Of a stretch of 64,000 nucleotides of DNA, positions 1-13,114 are shown one piece after another. The DNA comes from Pseudalkalibacillus decolorationis (GTDB lineage Bacteria; Bacillota; Bacilli; Bacillales; Fictibacillaceae). The stretch spans positions 121,129 through 185,128 of the forward strand of contig NZ_JANHJQ010000005.1 of the NCBI RefSeq assembly GCF_024609785.1. The letters run 5' to 3'. A program made the translations under genes and the position numbers. Every line of letters starts with the position of its first letter. Position 1 is the stretch's first letter. The notes beneath the pieces are model-generated. The model did no database searches. It saw nothing but the letters and a program-made list of their open reading frames with translations, and was not told the DNA's origin.

Positions 1-1
1 T

Positions 2-97
2 CGGCTATATGCCGCGGAGATGGTTTTTGCCGCGAAACGTTACCACCCACAGTATGGTGAAGAGTCTTTTTACTTCTTAGTAAGGGCTGCCGTATAA
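2..97 (+). CDS. C-terminal end of an unidentified gene
   Basis: An open frame enters from the left window edge, encodes about 31 residues (ending ESFYFLVRAAV) and stops just before a strong hairpin terminator. The codon pattern looks coding, the other two forward frames stop within 26 codons, and the position directly before a terminator fits the 3' end of a gene convergent with the iol operon. Too little is present to name a family. Confidence 0.4.
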   Translation, partial: RLYAAEMVFAAKRYHPQYGEESFYFLVRAAV

Positions 98-107
98 TCT
101 AAAAAGC

Positions 108-162
108 GGCTGATCAAAAGAGTTCTGTTGCGAACTTTTGAGTCAGCCCCTCTTTTCTTTTT
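108..162. terminator. bidirectional rho-independent terminator
   Basis: A long inverted repeat (GGCTGA..CAAAAGAGTT paired with GAACTTTTG..TCAGCC) is followed by a T-rich tail on the plus strand. On the minus strand it is followed by CGCTTTTT. It lies between the incoming plus-strand gene and the last gene of the leftward iol operon, so it can serve both. Confidence 0.8.
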
Positions 163-188
163 AAACTGCTTAACACTTGTTCTGATTT

Positions 189-1190
189 CTATACACTTGG
201 GGTTATAGTTTCAAATGAATCGCGAGTTAAAAAACATGAACTTTCTTTCTCGAAATCTCTAGGCAACGCTTCTTTGAGAACATTCATTGATTTTTTTACA
301 CCTGTAAGTGGTTCCATCATCAAATCTTCCATTTCGAGAACGACAGGTCCTTCATATCCAGTCATTTTAACGACCGTAAAGAATTCCTTCCACCAACCGA
401 CATTATGTCCATGTCCAAGTGCTACATAATTCCATGAACGAGTAGCAAAGCTCTCCATCGGTTTCACATCAATTAGGCCATGAGCGTCATTAACTCCTCT
501 TTCAATCCGGACATCTTTCGCATGGACATGGTACATCGCACTTCCTAATGCTCTTGCCGCTGCGATAGGATCGCCACCCATCCAAAATAAATGACTTGGA
601 TCAAAATTCATGCCAATCAGGTCCCCAACTTCATTTCTTAATTTAAAAAGTGTTTCTGGATTATAAACTAAATTACAACCCAGATTTTCGATGGCAATTT
701 TTCTAACGCCGTGTTCGGTCGCAACTTTTACAGCTTTTTCCCAATATGGGAAGGCAACTTCATTCCATTGCCATTCTAGAGTTTCAAAATGAGGAGGCAA
801 AATAGGATGTGTCAGCCAATTAGGTGTTACATCATTTGGTCCCCCACTAGGACAACCAGACATCATGACCATCGTTTCTACTTCTAAAAGCCCTGCAAGT
901 TGAAATGTTTTTTCTATAACTGCTTTATGGGCTTCTCCCTCTTCCGTCGGTTCGAGTTGATTTCCTGAACAATTTAAAGCAGCAATTTCAAGTCCTCTGC
1001 GTTTAAGAGCATCTAAAAAATTCACGCGTTTAACTTTACTCTCAAGCAATCCATCTAAATCAACATGCGGTGCTTTAGACCAATTACCACAACCTAACTC
1101 CAGAGCTTCAAATCCCAAATCGACACATGTATCAAGCATCTCTTCAAATGGCAGGTATCCTAAAATATCGGTTACTAGACCAGCCTTCAT
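189..1190 (-). CDS. sugar phosphate isomerase/epimerase (AP endonuclease 2-like TIM barrel), last gene of the iol operon
   Basis: The 333-residue protein has the xylose-isomerase-like TIM-barrel layout of the IolE/IolI/IolH superfamily. Metal-ligand-type segments include AIENLG, NFDPSHLFWMGGD and HVHAKDVR, and a late VVLEMED provides the usual C-terminal acidic ligand. It follows iolJ by a few bases and the ribosome binding site overlaps the iolJ stop, so it is co-transcribed as the distal iol gene. An ATG is used here; a GTG one codon upstream is equally possible. B. subtilis iolABCDEFGHIJ has no gene at this place. The likely role is isomerisation of an inositol stereoisomer or a related sugar acid, but the substrate cannot be read from sequence. 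Confidence 0.85.
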   Translation of the reverse strand: MKAGLVTDILGYLPFEEMLDTCVDLGFEALELGCGNWSKAPHVDLDGLLESKVKRVNFLDALKRRGLEIAALNCSGNQLEPTEEGEAHKAVIEKTFQLAGLLEVETMVMMSGCPSGGPNDVTPNWLTHPILPPHFETLEWQWNEVAFPYWEKAVKVATEHGVRKIAIENLGCNLVYNPETLFKLRNEVGDLIGMNFDPSHLFWMGGDPIAAARALGSAMYHVHAKDVRIERGVNDAHGLIDVKPMESFATRSWNYVALGHGHNVGWWKEFFTVVKMTGYEGPVVLEMEDLMMEPLTGVKKSMNVLKEALPRDFEKESSCFLTRDSFETITPSV

Positions 1191-1194
1191 CACC

Positions 1195-2073
1195 TTAATT
1201 ACCTCCTATTCCTGATGCTTTATGGTTTGTATTAAACTCTTTCATTTTGCTTTTGGCCATGGCTGCAATTGCTTCTTTAGCTGGTGTGATGATGGCTCGA
1301 GGCTCATATATTCCCTCGTCAGCGGTCAATACTTCGCGAATAGATTGCGCCCAGGCTTGTATGCATTCTGTATTGACATTAATTTTGGCGTGCCCGAGTT
1401 CAATCGCCTTCTGGGTTTGATAATCAGGTATTCCAGAACCTCCATGAAGGACGAGCGGTACTCCCGTCAATTCAGAAATTTGTTTCATCTCATCAAATCC
1501 CAGTTTGGGTTCACCCTGATATGGTCCATGAACCGAACCCAAGGCAGCTGCCAAAGCATCGATCCCCGCTTCTTCTACAATCCGTAAACATTCATTGGGA
1601 TCGGCATATTTGATTCCGCCAACCAACCCATCTTCCATACCTCCGACTGTTCCAACTTCCGCTTCCACAGATACTTGTTTTGGATGAGCATAGTCTACAA
1701 CTTGTTTAGTCATAGCAATGTTCTCATCAATTGGATATTGGGAGCCGTCGAACATAACCGACGTAAACCCGGCATCAATCGCCTTTTTGCAGCGTTCAAT
1801 ACTCATTCCGTGATCCAGATGCAGCACAACGGGAACCGTTACCGACATTTCTTCTATAAGGCCTTTTACCATTGCAACAATCGTCTTAAAGCCTCCCAAA
1901 TAATCGATAAGTCTGTCAGAAGCCCCCAGTATAACAGGTGCGCGTTCTTCATCAGCTGCCTGTAAAAAAGCTTGTATCGATTCTAGGTTATTAATATTGT
2001 ATTGGCCGACAGCGTAATTACCTTCCTTAGCTTTAAGCAGCATGTCTTTCATAGATACTAAAGTCACTAACAT
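1195..2073 (-). CDS. iolJ: 6-phospho-5-dehydro-2-deoxy-D-gluconate aldolase (class II)
   Basis: IolJ cleaves 2-deoxy-5-keto-gluconate-6-phosphate to dihydroxyacetone phosphate and malonate semialdehyde, the last dedicated step before IolA. The 292-residue class II zinc aldolase shows the HLDHG metal motif near residue 87, EAEVGTVGG in the middle and the phosphate-binding VLHGGSG near residue 210. It is very similar in length and sequence to B. subtilis IolJ, and the position at the end of iolABCDE..GHI supports IolJ over glycolytic FbaA. The stop codon overlaps the ribosome binding site of the next gene. Confidence 0.95.
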   Translation of the reverse strand: MLVTLVSMKDMLLKAKEGNYAVGQYNINNLESIQAFLQAADEERAPVILGASDRLIDYLGGFKTIVAMVKGLIEEMSVTVPVVLHLDHGMSIERCKKAIDAGFTSVMFDGSQYPIDENIAMTKQVVDYAHPKQVSVEAEVGTVGGMEDGLVGGIKYADPNECLRIVEEAGIDALAAALGSVHGPYQGEPKLGFDEMKQISELTGVPLVLHGGSGIPDYQTQKAIELGHAKINVNTECIQAWAQSIREVLTADEGIYEPRAIITPAKEAIAAMAKSKMKEFNTNHKASGIGGN

Positions 2074-2108
2074 CGCACATCCCTTTCGTAAAGATAGTAA
2101 ACTTTCAA

Positions 2109-2954
2109 TTATACTGGTTGTAAGTCGTAATACTTTGATACCACTTTGATTGTTGTTTCTTTTGCCATCTTGATGACTTCTTCAGCATCCAACTTATAGT
2201 ATTCGGGCCGGAATAATTCAACGGACACAACTTCTGAGAAACCGATTTCCTTCAATGTTAATAAAATGCTGTCCAAATCAATAGCACCACACCCAGGCCA
2301 TACCCGATCTTCATCGGTCAGGAATCCGATCGGAAAATCTTCCGTATCGTCAATGTGTAAAATGAAAATTTTTGAGCCATCAGCTTTTTTTAGATCTTCT
2401 AAATTTGATCCCATCGCATGGAAATGAAAACAATCAAGGACGAATCCAACATTATCACGATTAACAGTTTCAACAATATCGTAAACCTGGCCGAATGTAT
2501 TGACTGTACATTGTGGATGCCCAACAAATTCGACTGCAATTTTCACTCCGTACGGTTGTGCGATATCTGACAGCTCTTCCAGCACCTTTACACAACTGTT
2601 TTTGATATCTTGTTTCAATATCTTTTGTTCCGTTACTAGCGGCACTGCCACGACATATTTCACACCTAATCTCTTTGCTGTTTCCATCTTCTCTTTGAAA
2701 TCATCGATGATTTCCTTGTATCCGGCTTCATCACGATTATTGAAAAATACTAAAGCGTTCAATGCCAGGGGCTTAATATTGTGTGTATTGAAGAATTCGG
2801 CCAATTCATCAAGGGACTTCTCCTTTAAATACTCAGGCAATTTGTCCATTGTCCGAATTTCGATAAAGTCGTAGCCGTGTTTATCACAATACTCCAAATC
2901 TTTTGCTAAATTGGAGTTTTCCAGTGTTGTAGCTTGGTTAAAACAAAGCTTCAT
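2109..2954 (-). CDS. iolI: 2-keto-myo-inositol isomerase
   Basis: IolI interconverts 2-keto-myo-inositol (scyllo-inosose) and 1-keto-D-chiro-inositol, which brings D-chiro-inositol into the pathway. The 281-residue single-domain TIM barrel begins [10 protein letters not shown], and carries [21 protein letters not shown] and [20 protein letters not shown], all signature stretches of Bacillus IolI including the Glu/Asp/His/Glu metal site. It lies between iolH and iolJ exactly as in B. subtilis. Cytoplasmic; confidence is very high. Confidence 0.96.
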   Translation of the reverse strand: MKLCFNQATTLENSNLAKDLEYCDKHGYDFIEIRTMDKLPEYLKEKSLDELAEFFNTHNIKPLALNALVFFNNRDEAGYKEIIDDFKEKMETAKRLGVKYVVAVPLVTEQKILKQDIKNSCVKVLEELSDIAQPYGVKIAVEFVGHPQCTVNTFGQVYDIVETVNRDNVGFVLDCFHFHAMGSNLEDLKKADGSKIFILHIDDTEDFPIGFLTDEDRVWPGCGAIDLDSILLTLKEIGFSEVVSVELFRPEYYKLDAEEVIKMAKETTIKVVSKYYDLQPV

Positions 2955-2979
2955 ATTGAATCCCCACTATTTTTGTATT

Positions 2980-3858
2980 TTATAAAGATCTAGAATATTC
3001 TACACCCAGTCCTTTTTTTACTTCATTCAGCATAAACCTACTTGATTCATCTGCCCGATCTTCTTCCCCGAATACAGCAACAGTGGCGATACCATCGAAT
3101 TTCATCTCGCGTAATTTTGAGAAAAGCATGTCCCAATTGATATCACCTTTGCCGATATCCATATGTTGGTGGACGGTTGCATGAACACCTGGTGGGTTAA
3201 CGACGTATCGAAGACACGAGGATCCTTTATGATTATAAGTATCCGCAATATTTATATGCGTTAACTTGTCCCCTGCGTATTCCAACATAGAAGCAATATC
3301 CCCATTACCATCATCATAGAAGAATGTATGTGGTACCGCATAGAAGTAATTCACCCAATCTTTATCAAGTCCACGGATAAGATCGACAGCTTCATTGTTG
3401 CGTTCAATGAAATCAAATGGATGGGCTTGAATATCAAGCTTAATACCTTCCTTCTCGAGAATAGGAAGCAGCTCTTCCATAGAACGTATTAACATCTGTT
3501 CACATTTATATGGTTTATCTGAATGGCCAGTAAATTCTGTATTTAAAAGGTTAACGTCCATTTCAACAGCGATTTCAATACACCGCTTCCAGTTTCTAAC
3601 TGCTGCTTCTCTGTCCTCTTCTTCTGGACCAGCCCAATGTTGCATAGGTAACAAGGATGAAAGTTTCACTCCTGTATCACGTAAAGCGTTTTTAAATTCT
3701 TTAATTCTAGCCTTATCTACTCGTGGATATTTATAAAAAGGCATGAAATCATCCCGTGGTGATAATTCAATATACTCATAGCCCAATTCAGCAACCTTTT
3801 CAACCATTTTTGGTATCGGAAGGTGTCTATACATATACGGATCCAGTGCGATTTTCAT
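2980..3858 (-). CDS. iolH: IolH-type TIM-barrel protein of inositol catabolism
   Basis: IolH belongs to the xylose-isomerase-like TIM-barrel family; its biochemical reaction is not firmly established. The 292-residue product shows the Bacillus IolH stretches [32 protein letters not shown] and [11 protein letters not shown]. The start chosen is the ATG seven bases after GGAGG; an ATG two codons earlier sits directly against the Shine-Dalgarno and is less likely. Its place between iolG and iolI matches the canonical operon order. Confidence 0.92.
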   Translation of the reverse strand: MKIALDPYMYRHLPIPKMVEKVAELGYEYIELSPRDDFMPFYKYPRVDKARIKEFKNALRDTGVKLSSLLPMQHWAGPEEEDREAAVRNWKRCIEIAVEMDVNLLNTEFTGHSDKPYKCEQMLIRSMEELLPILEKEGIKLDIQAHPFDFIERNNEAVDLIRGLDKDWVNYFYAVPHTFFYDDGNGDIASMLEYAGDKLTHINIADTYNHKGSSCLRYVVNPPGVHATVHQHMDIGKGDINWDMLFSKLREMKFDGIATVAVFGEEDRADESSRFMLNEVKKGLGVEYSRSL

Positions 3859-3915
3859 TTTCATTCCTCCATCATTTAGTTGCAGTTTGTTTATATAAGG
3901 TTGTTCACAAAAAAA

Positions 3916-6427
<2,512 letters not shown>

Positions 6428-6428
6428 A

Positions 6429-7343
6429 TTAATTTCTCCTCCTTGATCTAGAAGATTGGATAAGTAATTTTTCGTCTATATATTTTCGGGTCAATAAAGC
6501 GTACTCCAATGGATGTGCCACAGAAGGATCCTGCTCAGCTTCAATCACAATCCATCCTTTATAATTGTGGTTCAACAGCGTCTTGTACGGTTTTGCAAAA
6601 TCAATACACCCATCTCCTGGCACTGTAAACATTCCACATAAGAAGGATTGCAGGAACGACCTACCTTCTTTCTTGCATTCCTCCAACACTTTTCTTCTAG
6701 CATCTTTAAAATGAACATGTTTAATACGGTCAATATGCTTGTTTAATAGTGTCATATAATCTCCGTCGGAAACGTAGATGTGACCTGTATCATAAAGTAA
6801 ATGTACAAAATTCGGGTCGGTATTATCCATTAGTTGATCGATTTCTGCAAGTGATTGGACACCCGTCCCCATATGATGGTGATAGACTAAATCTAAATCG
6901 TATTGTTGGGCAATTTTCCCCAGTTCGTTTAACCCCTTGGATAATTTTTCCCATTCGACATCACTGAAGTATGGTTTTTCTGAGAAGATACTTTTCTTTT
7001 TACATTGCACACTGTAAGTCTGCTCCGATACCACTGCCACATCTGCATTGACTTCGTATAAATATTGACAATGTTTGTGGAAATCTTGAATTACTTTTTG
7101 AATACCATCCCGGATGAGAAAACCACTAAACCACTGACCTGCTATTTTTAAGTTTCGAAGTTTTAGTTCTTTGTTTAATACGTTTGATTCAGGGAAAAAA
7201 CCGCCGACTTCAGTCCCTTGAAAACCTGCCACCACAATATCGCTTAAAAGGTGTTGCAATGTATTCTCAGCACCGATTTCTGGTATGTCATCATTGCGCC
7301 AGCCAATAGGGGCAATCCCCCATAGGATACCTTGTTCTTCCAT
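6429..7343 (-). CDS. iolE: inosose dehydratase
   Basis: IolE dehydrates scyllo-inosose to 3D-(3,5/4)-trihydroxycyclohexane-1,2-dione. The roughly 304-residue TIM barrel carries [12 protein letters not shown] near the N-terminus, [19 protein letters not shown] and HVHFKDAR, the metal-binding strands typical of the family. Two adjacent ATGs follow AAGGGG; the second is taken. Only one base separates its stop from the iolT start, indicating coupled translation. Confidence 0.94.
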   Translation of the reverse strand: MEEQGILWGIAPIGWRNDDIPEIGAENTLQHLLSDIVVAGFQGTEVGGFFPESNVLNKELKLRNLKIAGQWFSGFLIRDGIQKVIQDFHKHCQYLYEVNADVAVVSEQTYSVQCKKKSIFSEKPYFSDVEWEKLSKGLNELGKIAQQYDLDLVYHHHMGTGVQSLAEIDQLMDNTDPNFVHLLYDTGHIYVSDGDYMTLLNKHIDRIKHVHFKDARRKVLEECKKEGRSFLQSFLCGMFTVPGDGCIDFAKPYKTLLNHNYKGWIVIEAEQDPSVAHPLEYALLTRKYIDEKLLIQSSRSRRRN

Positions 7344-7358
7344 CATCTGCCCCTTCTC

Positions 7359-9269
7359 TTAATATTGTTTCGCAGTCTTTAATTTCTGTTGTTTAGCCTC
7401 AAATGCTTTTTGAACACTTTCTTGTTCAGAAACTTCAGCAACACCTACATGCCACCAGGTGTCATAGCCATCTGTCATTGTCTTTGGAAGCACTTTCATT
7501 TCTATCAAAGTGGATACACTCTGTTTCTTGGCATCTTCCAAGGCCGCTTTCAGTTCTTCTACCGTATTGGCACGATAAGATTTCGCTCCATATCCTTCAG
7601 CCACTTTCGCATAATCAATGTTCATGATTTTATTATCATGCGTTCTAAATTCACAAAAATAGCTGCCGCTGCCGTGTTCCATTTGTAAATTATTAATACA
7701 GCCAAATCCTGAATTATCAAATAGAAGGATATTAATCTTCTGATTGTATTGAATCGCGGTGATAAATTCTGAGTGCAACATTAGAAAACTACCGTCGCCT
7801 ACTATGGAGTAAACCTCTTTGTCTGGATCGGCTAATTTTAACCCCAATGATCCTGACACTTCATATCCCATACATGAAAAGCCGTATTCAAGATGGTAGG
7901 TGTTGGGAACAGTGGAATGCCATAGACGCTGCAGGTCTCCAGGTAATGATCCTGCTGAACATATGATGATACTGTCCGGAGCGATTGTGTCATTAATCGT
8001 AGTTAATGCTGTCGTTTGCGCAAATTCGGTTTTCAAAGACTCGGCATATTCATTTAGTACTTCTTGGGAGAACTGGCCTTTAATTTCTGGATTGAAGTTC
8101 TCGCGGCTAAATGTGACTTTACTTAATCGGTCGCGTTCCGCTAGCCATTCTTCTTTCATTTCAGTGATTGTATCGCCAAATTCACTCTTGTATCCCTCTA
8201 ACAAAGGGAATAATTGCTCTAAAGTTGTCCTTGCATCTGCTACGACCTGATAGGAATCCAATTTATATGCTTGCAAACGACTGACATTGATGTTTAAGAA
8301 CTTTGTTGTATCAAAATTGAAGGCGGTTTTTGAAGCAGTGGCAAAATCTGTATACCGTGTGCCAATACCTATAATTAAATCTGCCTGGCGTGCCGATTTG
8401 TTCGCTGCCAATGTTCCGGTGATCCCCATGCCACCCAAATTATTTTTAAATGTAGACTCAACCGTTGATTTACCGGCTTGCGTCTCCACCAGCGGGATGT
8501 TGTGCTTTTTTGAAAGGGTTATTAAACTATCGCGGGCTTGGGAGTATTTTGCACCTCCACCAACAATGATAAGTGGTTTTTTACTTGCTTTGATCAAGTC
8601 TGCTGCACCCATTAATTCACGTTCGGTCGGCAATTTACGATCGAGATAATGGACCCGTTTATCAAAGAATTTCTCATCAAAATCAAATGCTTCCCCTTCA
8701 ACATCCTGTGAAATACAGATGGTTGCCGGACCTGCTTTTCCTGGATTCGTCATCACTTCAAAGGCACGAATCAAACTGGACATCAACTGTTCAGGGCGGG
8801 TTATGCGGTCCCAATATCTCGAAACCGGTTTGAGTGCATCATTTGTCGTTACAGCGTTACTATATTCCTGTTCGACCTGTTGTAAAACCGGATCAGGCTG
8901 GCGGGTAGCAAAGGTATCCGCTGGAAGCAGAAGTACAGGAATATTGTTAGAAAGGGCTGTCCCTGCTGCAGCGACCAGGTTAGCTGACCCAGGCCCGACA
9001 GAAGTGGTTACAGCATAAATTTTTTGCCGGAGCATTTGTTTGCTAAAAGCAACCGCAGCGTGTGCCATCCCTTGTTCATTTTTCCCCTGGATCACTTTTA
9101 GATGCCCCGGCTCCTGTTCAAGGGCTTGGCCAATCCCTACAACATTTCCATGTCCGAATACATTGAAGATTCCTTCGACAAAAGGAAACTCCTTACCGTC
9201 AACATGAATATATTGCTGATTCAAAAATTTGATTAAAGCCTGCGCTGTTGTCAATCTGATTGTTCCCAC
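7359..9269 (-). CDS. iolD: 3D-(3,5/4)-trihydroxycyclohexane-1,2-dione hydrolase
   Basis: IolD opens the diketone ring to 5-deoxy-glucuronate using thiamine diphosphate. The 636-residue protein has the three-domain acetolactate-synthase-like layout: an N-terminal Pyr domain with the activating glutamate in QGKNEQGMAHAA, a middle domain, and a PP domain with the ThDP motif starting GDGSFLM and ending SGFGCINN. Translation starts at a GTG after GAGGTG. Length and operon position match B. subtilis IolD. Confidence 0.95.
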   Translation of the reverse strand: MGTIRLTTAQALIKFLNQQYIHVDGKEFPFVEGIFNVFGHGNVVGIGQALEQEPGHLKVIQGKNEQGMAHAAVAFSKQMLRQKIYAVTTSVGPGSANLVAAAGTALSNNIPVLLLPADTFATRQPDPVLQQVEQEYSNAVTTNDALKPVSRYWDRITRPEQLMSSLIRAFEVMTNPGKAGPATICISQDVEGEAFDFDEKFFDKRVHYLDRKLPTERELMGAADLIKASKKPLIIVGGGAKYSQARDSLITLSKKHNIPLVETQAGKSTVESTFKNNLGGMGITGTLAANKSARQADLIIGIGTRYTDFATASKTAFNFDTTKFLNINVSRLQAYKLDSYQVVADARTTLEQLFPLLEGYKSEFGDTITEMKEEWLAERDRLSKVTFSRENFNPEIKGQFSQEVLNEYAESLKTEFAQTTALTTINDTIAPDSIIICSAGSLPGDLQRLWHSTVPNTYHLEYGFSCMGYEVSGSLGLKLADPDKEVYSIVGDGSFLMLHSEFITAIQYNQKINILLFDNSGFGCINNLQMEHGSGSYFCEFRTHDNKIMNIDYAKVAEGYGAKSYRANTVEELKAALEDAKKQSVSTLIEMKVLPKTMTDGYDTWWHVGVAEVSEQESVQKAFEAKQQKLKTAKQY

Positions 9270-9290
9270 AGTTTCTCACCTCTACCTGGA

Positions 9291-10277
9291 TTATTTCATT
9301 TTTGATCTTTCGGCAATTAATTTCTCAATTTCTTCCACTGACGGCATCGCTTCTGAAGAGCTATGCTTGCTAACAACAATAGATGCTGATGCACTGCCGT
9401 ACCTTAAAGCGCTTTCAATTTCTTTACCTGTTGCCAAAGCAAATAAGAAAGCTGAAGCGTATGAATCACCTGCACCGAAAGTTTTTAATACTTTTGTTGG
9501 GTAGGCTTGGCCTTTGAATGTTTCTCCAAGTTTAGTATAGGCATATGAACCTTCTACACCCTGTTTAATGACGATAAGTTCAGGCGAATGATTGAACAAA
9601 TAACGGATGGTATTGTCGTTTTTTCCCTCATTTATGTTTTCCATCACATCAAATTCATCTCGGGTACCAATAACAACATCTGCCTGCTCTGCAACCAATG
9701 AATAATACACAGATGTTTCATCAGAAGAATTCCATGAATACGGGCGGTAATCCAATTCAAAAAGAATTTTAACATCATTTTTCTTAGCTAGGCTGACTGC
9801 TTTTAACACGGCTTCACGAGATGGGCTTTTTGACAGGGCTGTCCCTGAAACAAGCAGGATTTTTGATTTTTTTATATAATCTTCATTAACCTCAGAAGGT
9901 TCCAGATAAAGGTCTGCCACTTCTTGGCGGTACATTAAGATACTGCACTCTTCTGGACTCTTAATCTCTGTAAATGTTAATCCCGTTTTACGTCCTTCTT
10001 TATCTACTACCATATTTGATGTATCTACTCCAACCCCACGCATATACTGCTCGATAAAGCGTCCATGCTGGTCATCTGAAATTTTACCGATAAATCCAGT
10101 TTTCAAGCCCAATTTGGAGCTGCCAATTGCAATATTTGCGGGCGAACCTCCCACATATTTTGTAAATGTCATGGTTTCTTCCATTGGACGGTTGTACTCC
10201 GTGGCATTTAGATCAATGCATGCACGGCCAATTGCAATAATGTCAAATTCTCTTTCAGCACTTAATTCATAGTTCAT
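9291..10277 (-). CDS. iolC: 5-dehydro-2-deoxygluconokinase
   Basis: IolC phosphorylates 2-deoxy-5-keto-gluconate at C6 using ATP. The 328-residue PfkB/ribokinase-fold protein shows the first PfkB signature YVGGSPANIAIGSSKLG near residue 40 and the second around KTFGAGDSYASAF near residue 270, where the Asp is the catalytic base. The 6-phospho product induces the operon by binding IolR in B. subtilis. Confidence 0.95.
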   Translation of the reverse strand: MNYELSAEREFDIIAIGRACIDLNATEYNRPMEETMTFTKYVGGSPANIAIGSSKLGLKTGFIGKISDDQHGRFIEQYMRGVGVDTSNMVVDKEGRKTGLTFTEIKSPEECSILMYRQEVADLYLEPSEVNEDYIKKSKILLVSGTALSKSPSREAVLKAVSLAKKNDVKILFELDYRPYSWNSSDETSVYYSLVAEQADVVIGTRDEFDVMENINEGKNDNTIRYLFNHSPELIVIKQGVEGSYAYTKLGETFKGQAYPTKVLKTFGAGDSYASAFLFALATGKEIESALRYGSASASIVVSKHSSSEAMPSVEEIEKLIAERSKMK

Positions 10278-10302
10278 CCCCGGTAACAGCTCCTTGCATT
10301 TA

Positions 10303-11121
10303 TTATGAACGCGTTAATATCCATTCGTGGTCCGGATCATTGTAAAATTTCCAAACACGTTTCGGTCCTGCCATTACATTTAAATAATAGGACGTATAAC
10401 CATCTGGCACACCGACTGGATGATATCCTTCCGGAACGATCACTACATCCCCGTTTTCAACCGTCATGGTTTCATCAAGGGAACGATCATCCGTATAGAC
10501 TCGCTGGAATACAAAGCCTTTCTGTGGATCCATTTCATGATAGTAGGTTTCTTCTAAAAAAGACTCGCCTGGTAAGTTATCTCGATCATGCTTATGTGGA
10601 GGATAGCTGGACCAGTTTCCGCTTTCTGTGAACACTTCAACGACCAGAAGACGATCAGCAGATGGATCCGAATCCGGCAAAATATTGTGTACCATGCGCT
10701 TATTGTTGAGTATTCCTCTACTTTCGATACCAATTTCTTTAGCTTTAATTAGTTTTGTAGGTAATTTTTTTTCAGAAGGCGAATAGCATAATGCCAGGCG
10801 AGCCTGGCTGACTCCCTCTATTTCAAAACGGCGATCACTTGAGACATAGACACTGTCTGTTGGCATCTTCTCGAAAACACTTTCACGAGTACCAAGATTT
10901 TTGAAAGTTTCTTCATGATCAGTGACATTTATTTTTCCTGTGAGCGCTACGATACAGCACTCTTTCTTTCCTGATAATTCTGAATATTTTGCACCTGGAG
11001 TTAAATCAACGATTTTAAATCCAACATATTCTAATGGAGAATTTTGTGTCGTTATTTCCTGAATGATTGTGACTCCTTGGGAAATTTCGTTTATTTCTGG
11101 CTTTCGAAGCAATTTGCTCAT
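10303..11121 (-). CDS. iolB: 5-deoxy-glucuronate isomerase
   Basis: IolB isomerises 5-deoxy-glucuronate to 2-deoxy-5-keto-gluconate. The 272-residue bicupin contains SYPPHKHDRDNLP and EETYYHE metal-binding stretches and a C-terminal cupin with VIVPEGYHPV. The start is the ATG preceded by AAGGAGGT; an in-frame upstream start 13 codons earlier has no ribosome binding site and lacks homology to B. subtilis IolB. A 199-bp gap separates it from iolA. Confidence 0.95.
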   Translation of the reverse strand: MSKLLRKPEINEISQGVTIIQEITTQNSPLEYVGFKIVDLTPGAKYSELSGKKECCIVALTGKINVTDHEETFKNLGTRESVFEKMPTDSVYVSSDRRFEIEGVSQARLALCYSPSEKKLPTKLIKAKEIGIESRGILNNKRMVHNILPDSDPSADRLLVVEVFTESGNWSSYPPHKHDRDNLPGESFLEETYYHEMDPQKGFVFQRVYTDDRSLDETMTVENGDVVIVPEGYHPVGVPDGYTSYYLNVMAGPKRVWKFYNDPDHEWILTRS

Positions 11122-11320
11122 ATGTACCTCCTTATTGTCACCTGACAACCTTAGCCTCACTTGGAAATTGTGAGTGGAAGGTTGCTTTTACAAGGTTATA
11201 ATAAAATGGCTCCATCATATTAGTGAACAAATATGATGGGCCGGTTGTTTCCAAATAACGAACTTCATAGATACATTTATTATCTAAACGAAAACCTTGA
11301 AGGCATGAGACAAAAATTCC
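11122..11320 (-). other. iolA-iolB intercistronic region with hairpin
   Basis: This 199-bp gap contains an inverted repeat (CCATCATATT paired with AAATATGATGG, about 11211-11239) without a following T-run. It could be an RNA-processing or stabilising stem that separates the iolA message from the rest; no gene or promoter is evident. Confidence 0.4.
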
Positions 11321-12799
11321 TTACTCAAATGTAGGTGTCTTATATCGAGCTGTAACAACTTTTTTACGGGTATAGAAATCAACACTATCTTTTCCATTAG
11401 CGTGTAATGTTCCAAAGAATGACGATTTCCATCCAGAGAACGGGAAGAATGCCATTGGAGCCGGTACACCCAGATTAACCCCTATCATACCTGCATCGAT
11501 ATTTTCACGGAAGTAACGGATGGATTGAGCATTCGTTGTAAAGATACATGCCCCATTGGCAAATTCTGATTGATTGGTAACTTCAATCGCTTCTTTTAAA
11601 TTCTTCACACGCATGATTGATAAGACTGGAGCGAACATTTCATCTTTCCAGATGGTCATATCCGTCGTGACATTATCGAAAATAGTAGGTCCAATGAAAT
11701 ATCCTTCATCCAATGAACGTTCGCGACCATCACATACAAGGGTTGCCCCTTCTTCAATTCCTTTTTCGATATAATCGATCGTTCGATTTTGATTATCTTC
11801 CCTGATGACTGGACCAAGCAATACACCTTCATCCAAGCCATTTCCCATCTTAATAGTTGCCGTTTTTGCTTTCAGATTGGCCAAAAATTCTTCGGCAATT
11901 CCCTCTTCCACTGCCACAACTGAGCATGCCATACAACGTTCCCCTGCTGAGCCAAATGCTGAAGAAATGATGTTTGTGGTTGTTTCTTCTAGATCTGCGT
12001 CATTTAAGACGACGGTATGGTTTTTAGCGCCTGTTAATGCTTGGACGCGTTTGAGGTTCTCACTCCCTCGTTTAAACACGTATTCACCCACAGGCTTGGA
12101 ACCGACGAAAGAAATCGCTTTAACTTCAGGATGATCCAATATTCCGTTTACGACGTCATGTGCGCCGTGAACTAGGTTTAACACACCTTCTGGAAGTCCT
12201 GCTTCTGTAAATAACTCTACTAATTTTTCTGTTAAGAGCGGTGTTCTTTCGGATGGTTTCAAAATAAACGTATTCCCTAGTGCTATTGCCATTGGGAACA
12301 TCCAGCACGGCACCATCATTGGGAAATTAAATGGAGTAATTCCACCGACAACTCCAATTGGGTATCGGTAATTCGTCGCCTCGATATCTGTAGCAATCGA
12401 AGACAGTGAATCGCCCATCATTAAAGTTGGTGCACCTGCTGCAAATTCAACATTTTCTATTCCACGCTGGACTTCACCTAATGCTTCAGAAAGGCTTTTT
12501 CCATTTTCCATTGTGATCAGACGGGCCAATTCTTCCTTATGATTGGTCAGCAATTGCTGATAGTTGAAAAAGATTCTCGCACGCCGTGGAACTGCTATGT
12601 TTTTCCATTTTTCAAATGCTTTTTCAGCAACTTCTACTGCGTAGTCAATATCTTCTTTTGTTGATAATGGCACTTTGGCAATGACTTCTTTTGTGGCTGG
12701 ATTGTAGACATCCTCATAATTTGTTGTTTTACTTTCAACCCACTCACCATTTATGTAATTTTTAAGTTTTACTGTTTTTAACTTTACTGCTTCCGACAT
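11321..12799 (-). CDS. iolA: methylmalonate/malonate semialdehyde dehydrogenase (acylating)
   Basis: IolA (MmsA) converts malonate semialdehyde to acetyl-CoA and methylmalonate semialdehyde to propionyl-CoA with NAD+ and CoA. The 492-residue aldehyde dehydrogenase contains the Rossmann segment [18 protein letters not shown], and the catalytic cysteine (about Cys289) in GSAGERCMA. The start is an ATG after GGGAGGAAG. The reading frame stays open 58 codons further upstream, but that part is dispersed repeat A in the leader and is not protein. First gene of the operon; its propionyl-CoA product links to the carboxylase and mutase genes further right. Confidence 0.95.
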   Translation of the reverse strand: MSEAVKLKTVKLKNYINGEWVESKTTNYEDVYNPATKEVIAKVPLSTKEDIDYAVEVAEKAFEKWKNIAVPRRARIFFNYQQLLTNHKEELARLITMENGKSLSEALGEVQRGIENVEFAAGAPTLMMGDSLSSIATDIEATNYRYPIGVVGGITPFNFPMMVPCWMFPMAIALGNTFILKPSERTPLLTEKLVELFTEAGLPEGVLNLVHGAHDVVNGILDHPEVKAISFVGSKPVGEYVFKRGSENLKRVQALTGAKNHTVVLNDADLEETTTNIISSAFGSAGERCMACSVVAVEEGIAEEFLANLKAKTATIKMGNGLDEGVLLGPVIREDNQNRTIDYIEKGIEEGATLVCDGRERSLDEGYFIGPTIFDNVTTDMTIWKDEMFAPVLSIMRVKNLKEAIEVTNQSEFANGACIFTTNAQSIRYFRENIDAGMIGVNLGVPAPMAFFPFSGWKSSFFGTLHANGKDSVDFYTRKKVVTARYKTPTFE

Positions 12800-12848
12800 G
12801 TTTTCTTCCTCCCTAAAATATGTTTCTATCAATCGTTGTTGAAATTTA

Positions 12849-12970
12849 AGAAAAGCGCAAGCGCCCTGCTTAGCCACGAAGGTCACTGGAAGACCGACGA
12901 GGAGGCTGTTGCCGCCGCAGGAGGCCTGAAATGATCCAAGTGGTTGGGCGCTGAAGCTGGACATTACATC
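12849..12970 (+). repeat. dispersed repeat A, copy 1 (internally deleted)
   Basis: About 122 bp starting AGAAAAGCGCAAGCGCCCTG and ending in a GGGCGCTGAAGCTGGACATT block. It matches the copies near 43.5 kb and the right window edge but lacks an internal segment of about 50 bp. The ends GCGCCC..AGCCAC and GTGGTTGGGCGC are complementary, so it can fold. It lies inside the transcribed leader of the iol operon, antisense to iol transcription. Confidence 0.85.
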
Positions 12971-13060
12971 CATGCCGCAAACTTTTATACTTTCTTAACG
13001 TGTAAAGAAAAACTTGGCTAGCGCTGGCGATCTCCGTCATAAATCTCCCACTGAACAACT
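12971..13060. repeat. dispersed repeat B fragments joined tail-to-head
   Basis: The tail of repeat B (TTTTATACTTTCTTAACGTG) is directly followed by its head (TAAAGAAAAACTTGGCTAGCG), the same junction seen between the tandem B copies near 44.6 kb. Together with repeat A it makes a composite insertion in the iol leader. Confidence 0.7.
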
Positions 13061-13114
13061 TTACTGCACATAAGCTATTTTTTTATTCTTCTCCCCTCCT
13101 TTTGATATTTTTGT

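Noticed and set aside
12800..12973. 58-codon N-terminal extension of IolA
   Set aside because: It is encoded by dispersed repeat A; the true start has GGGAGGAAG and matches the family length.
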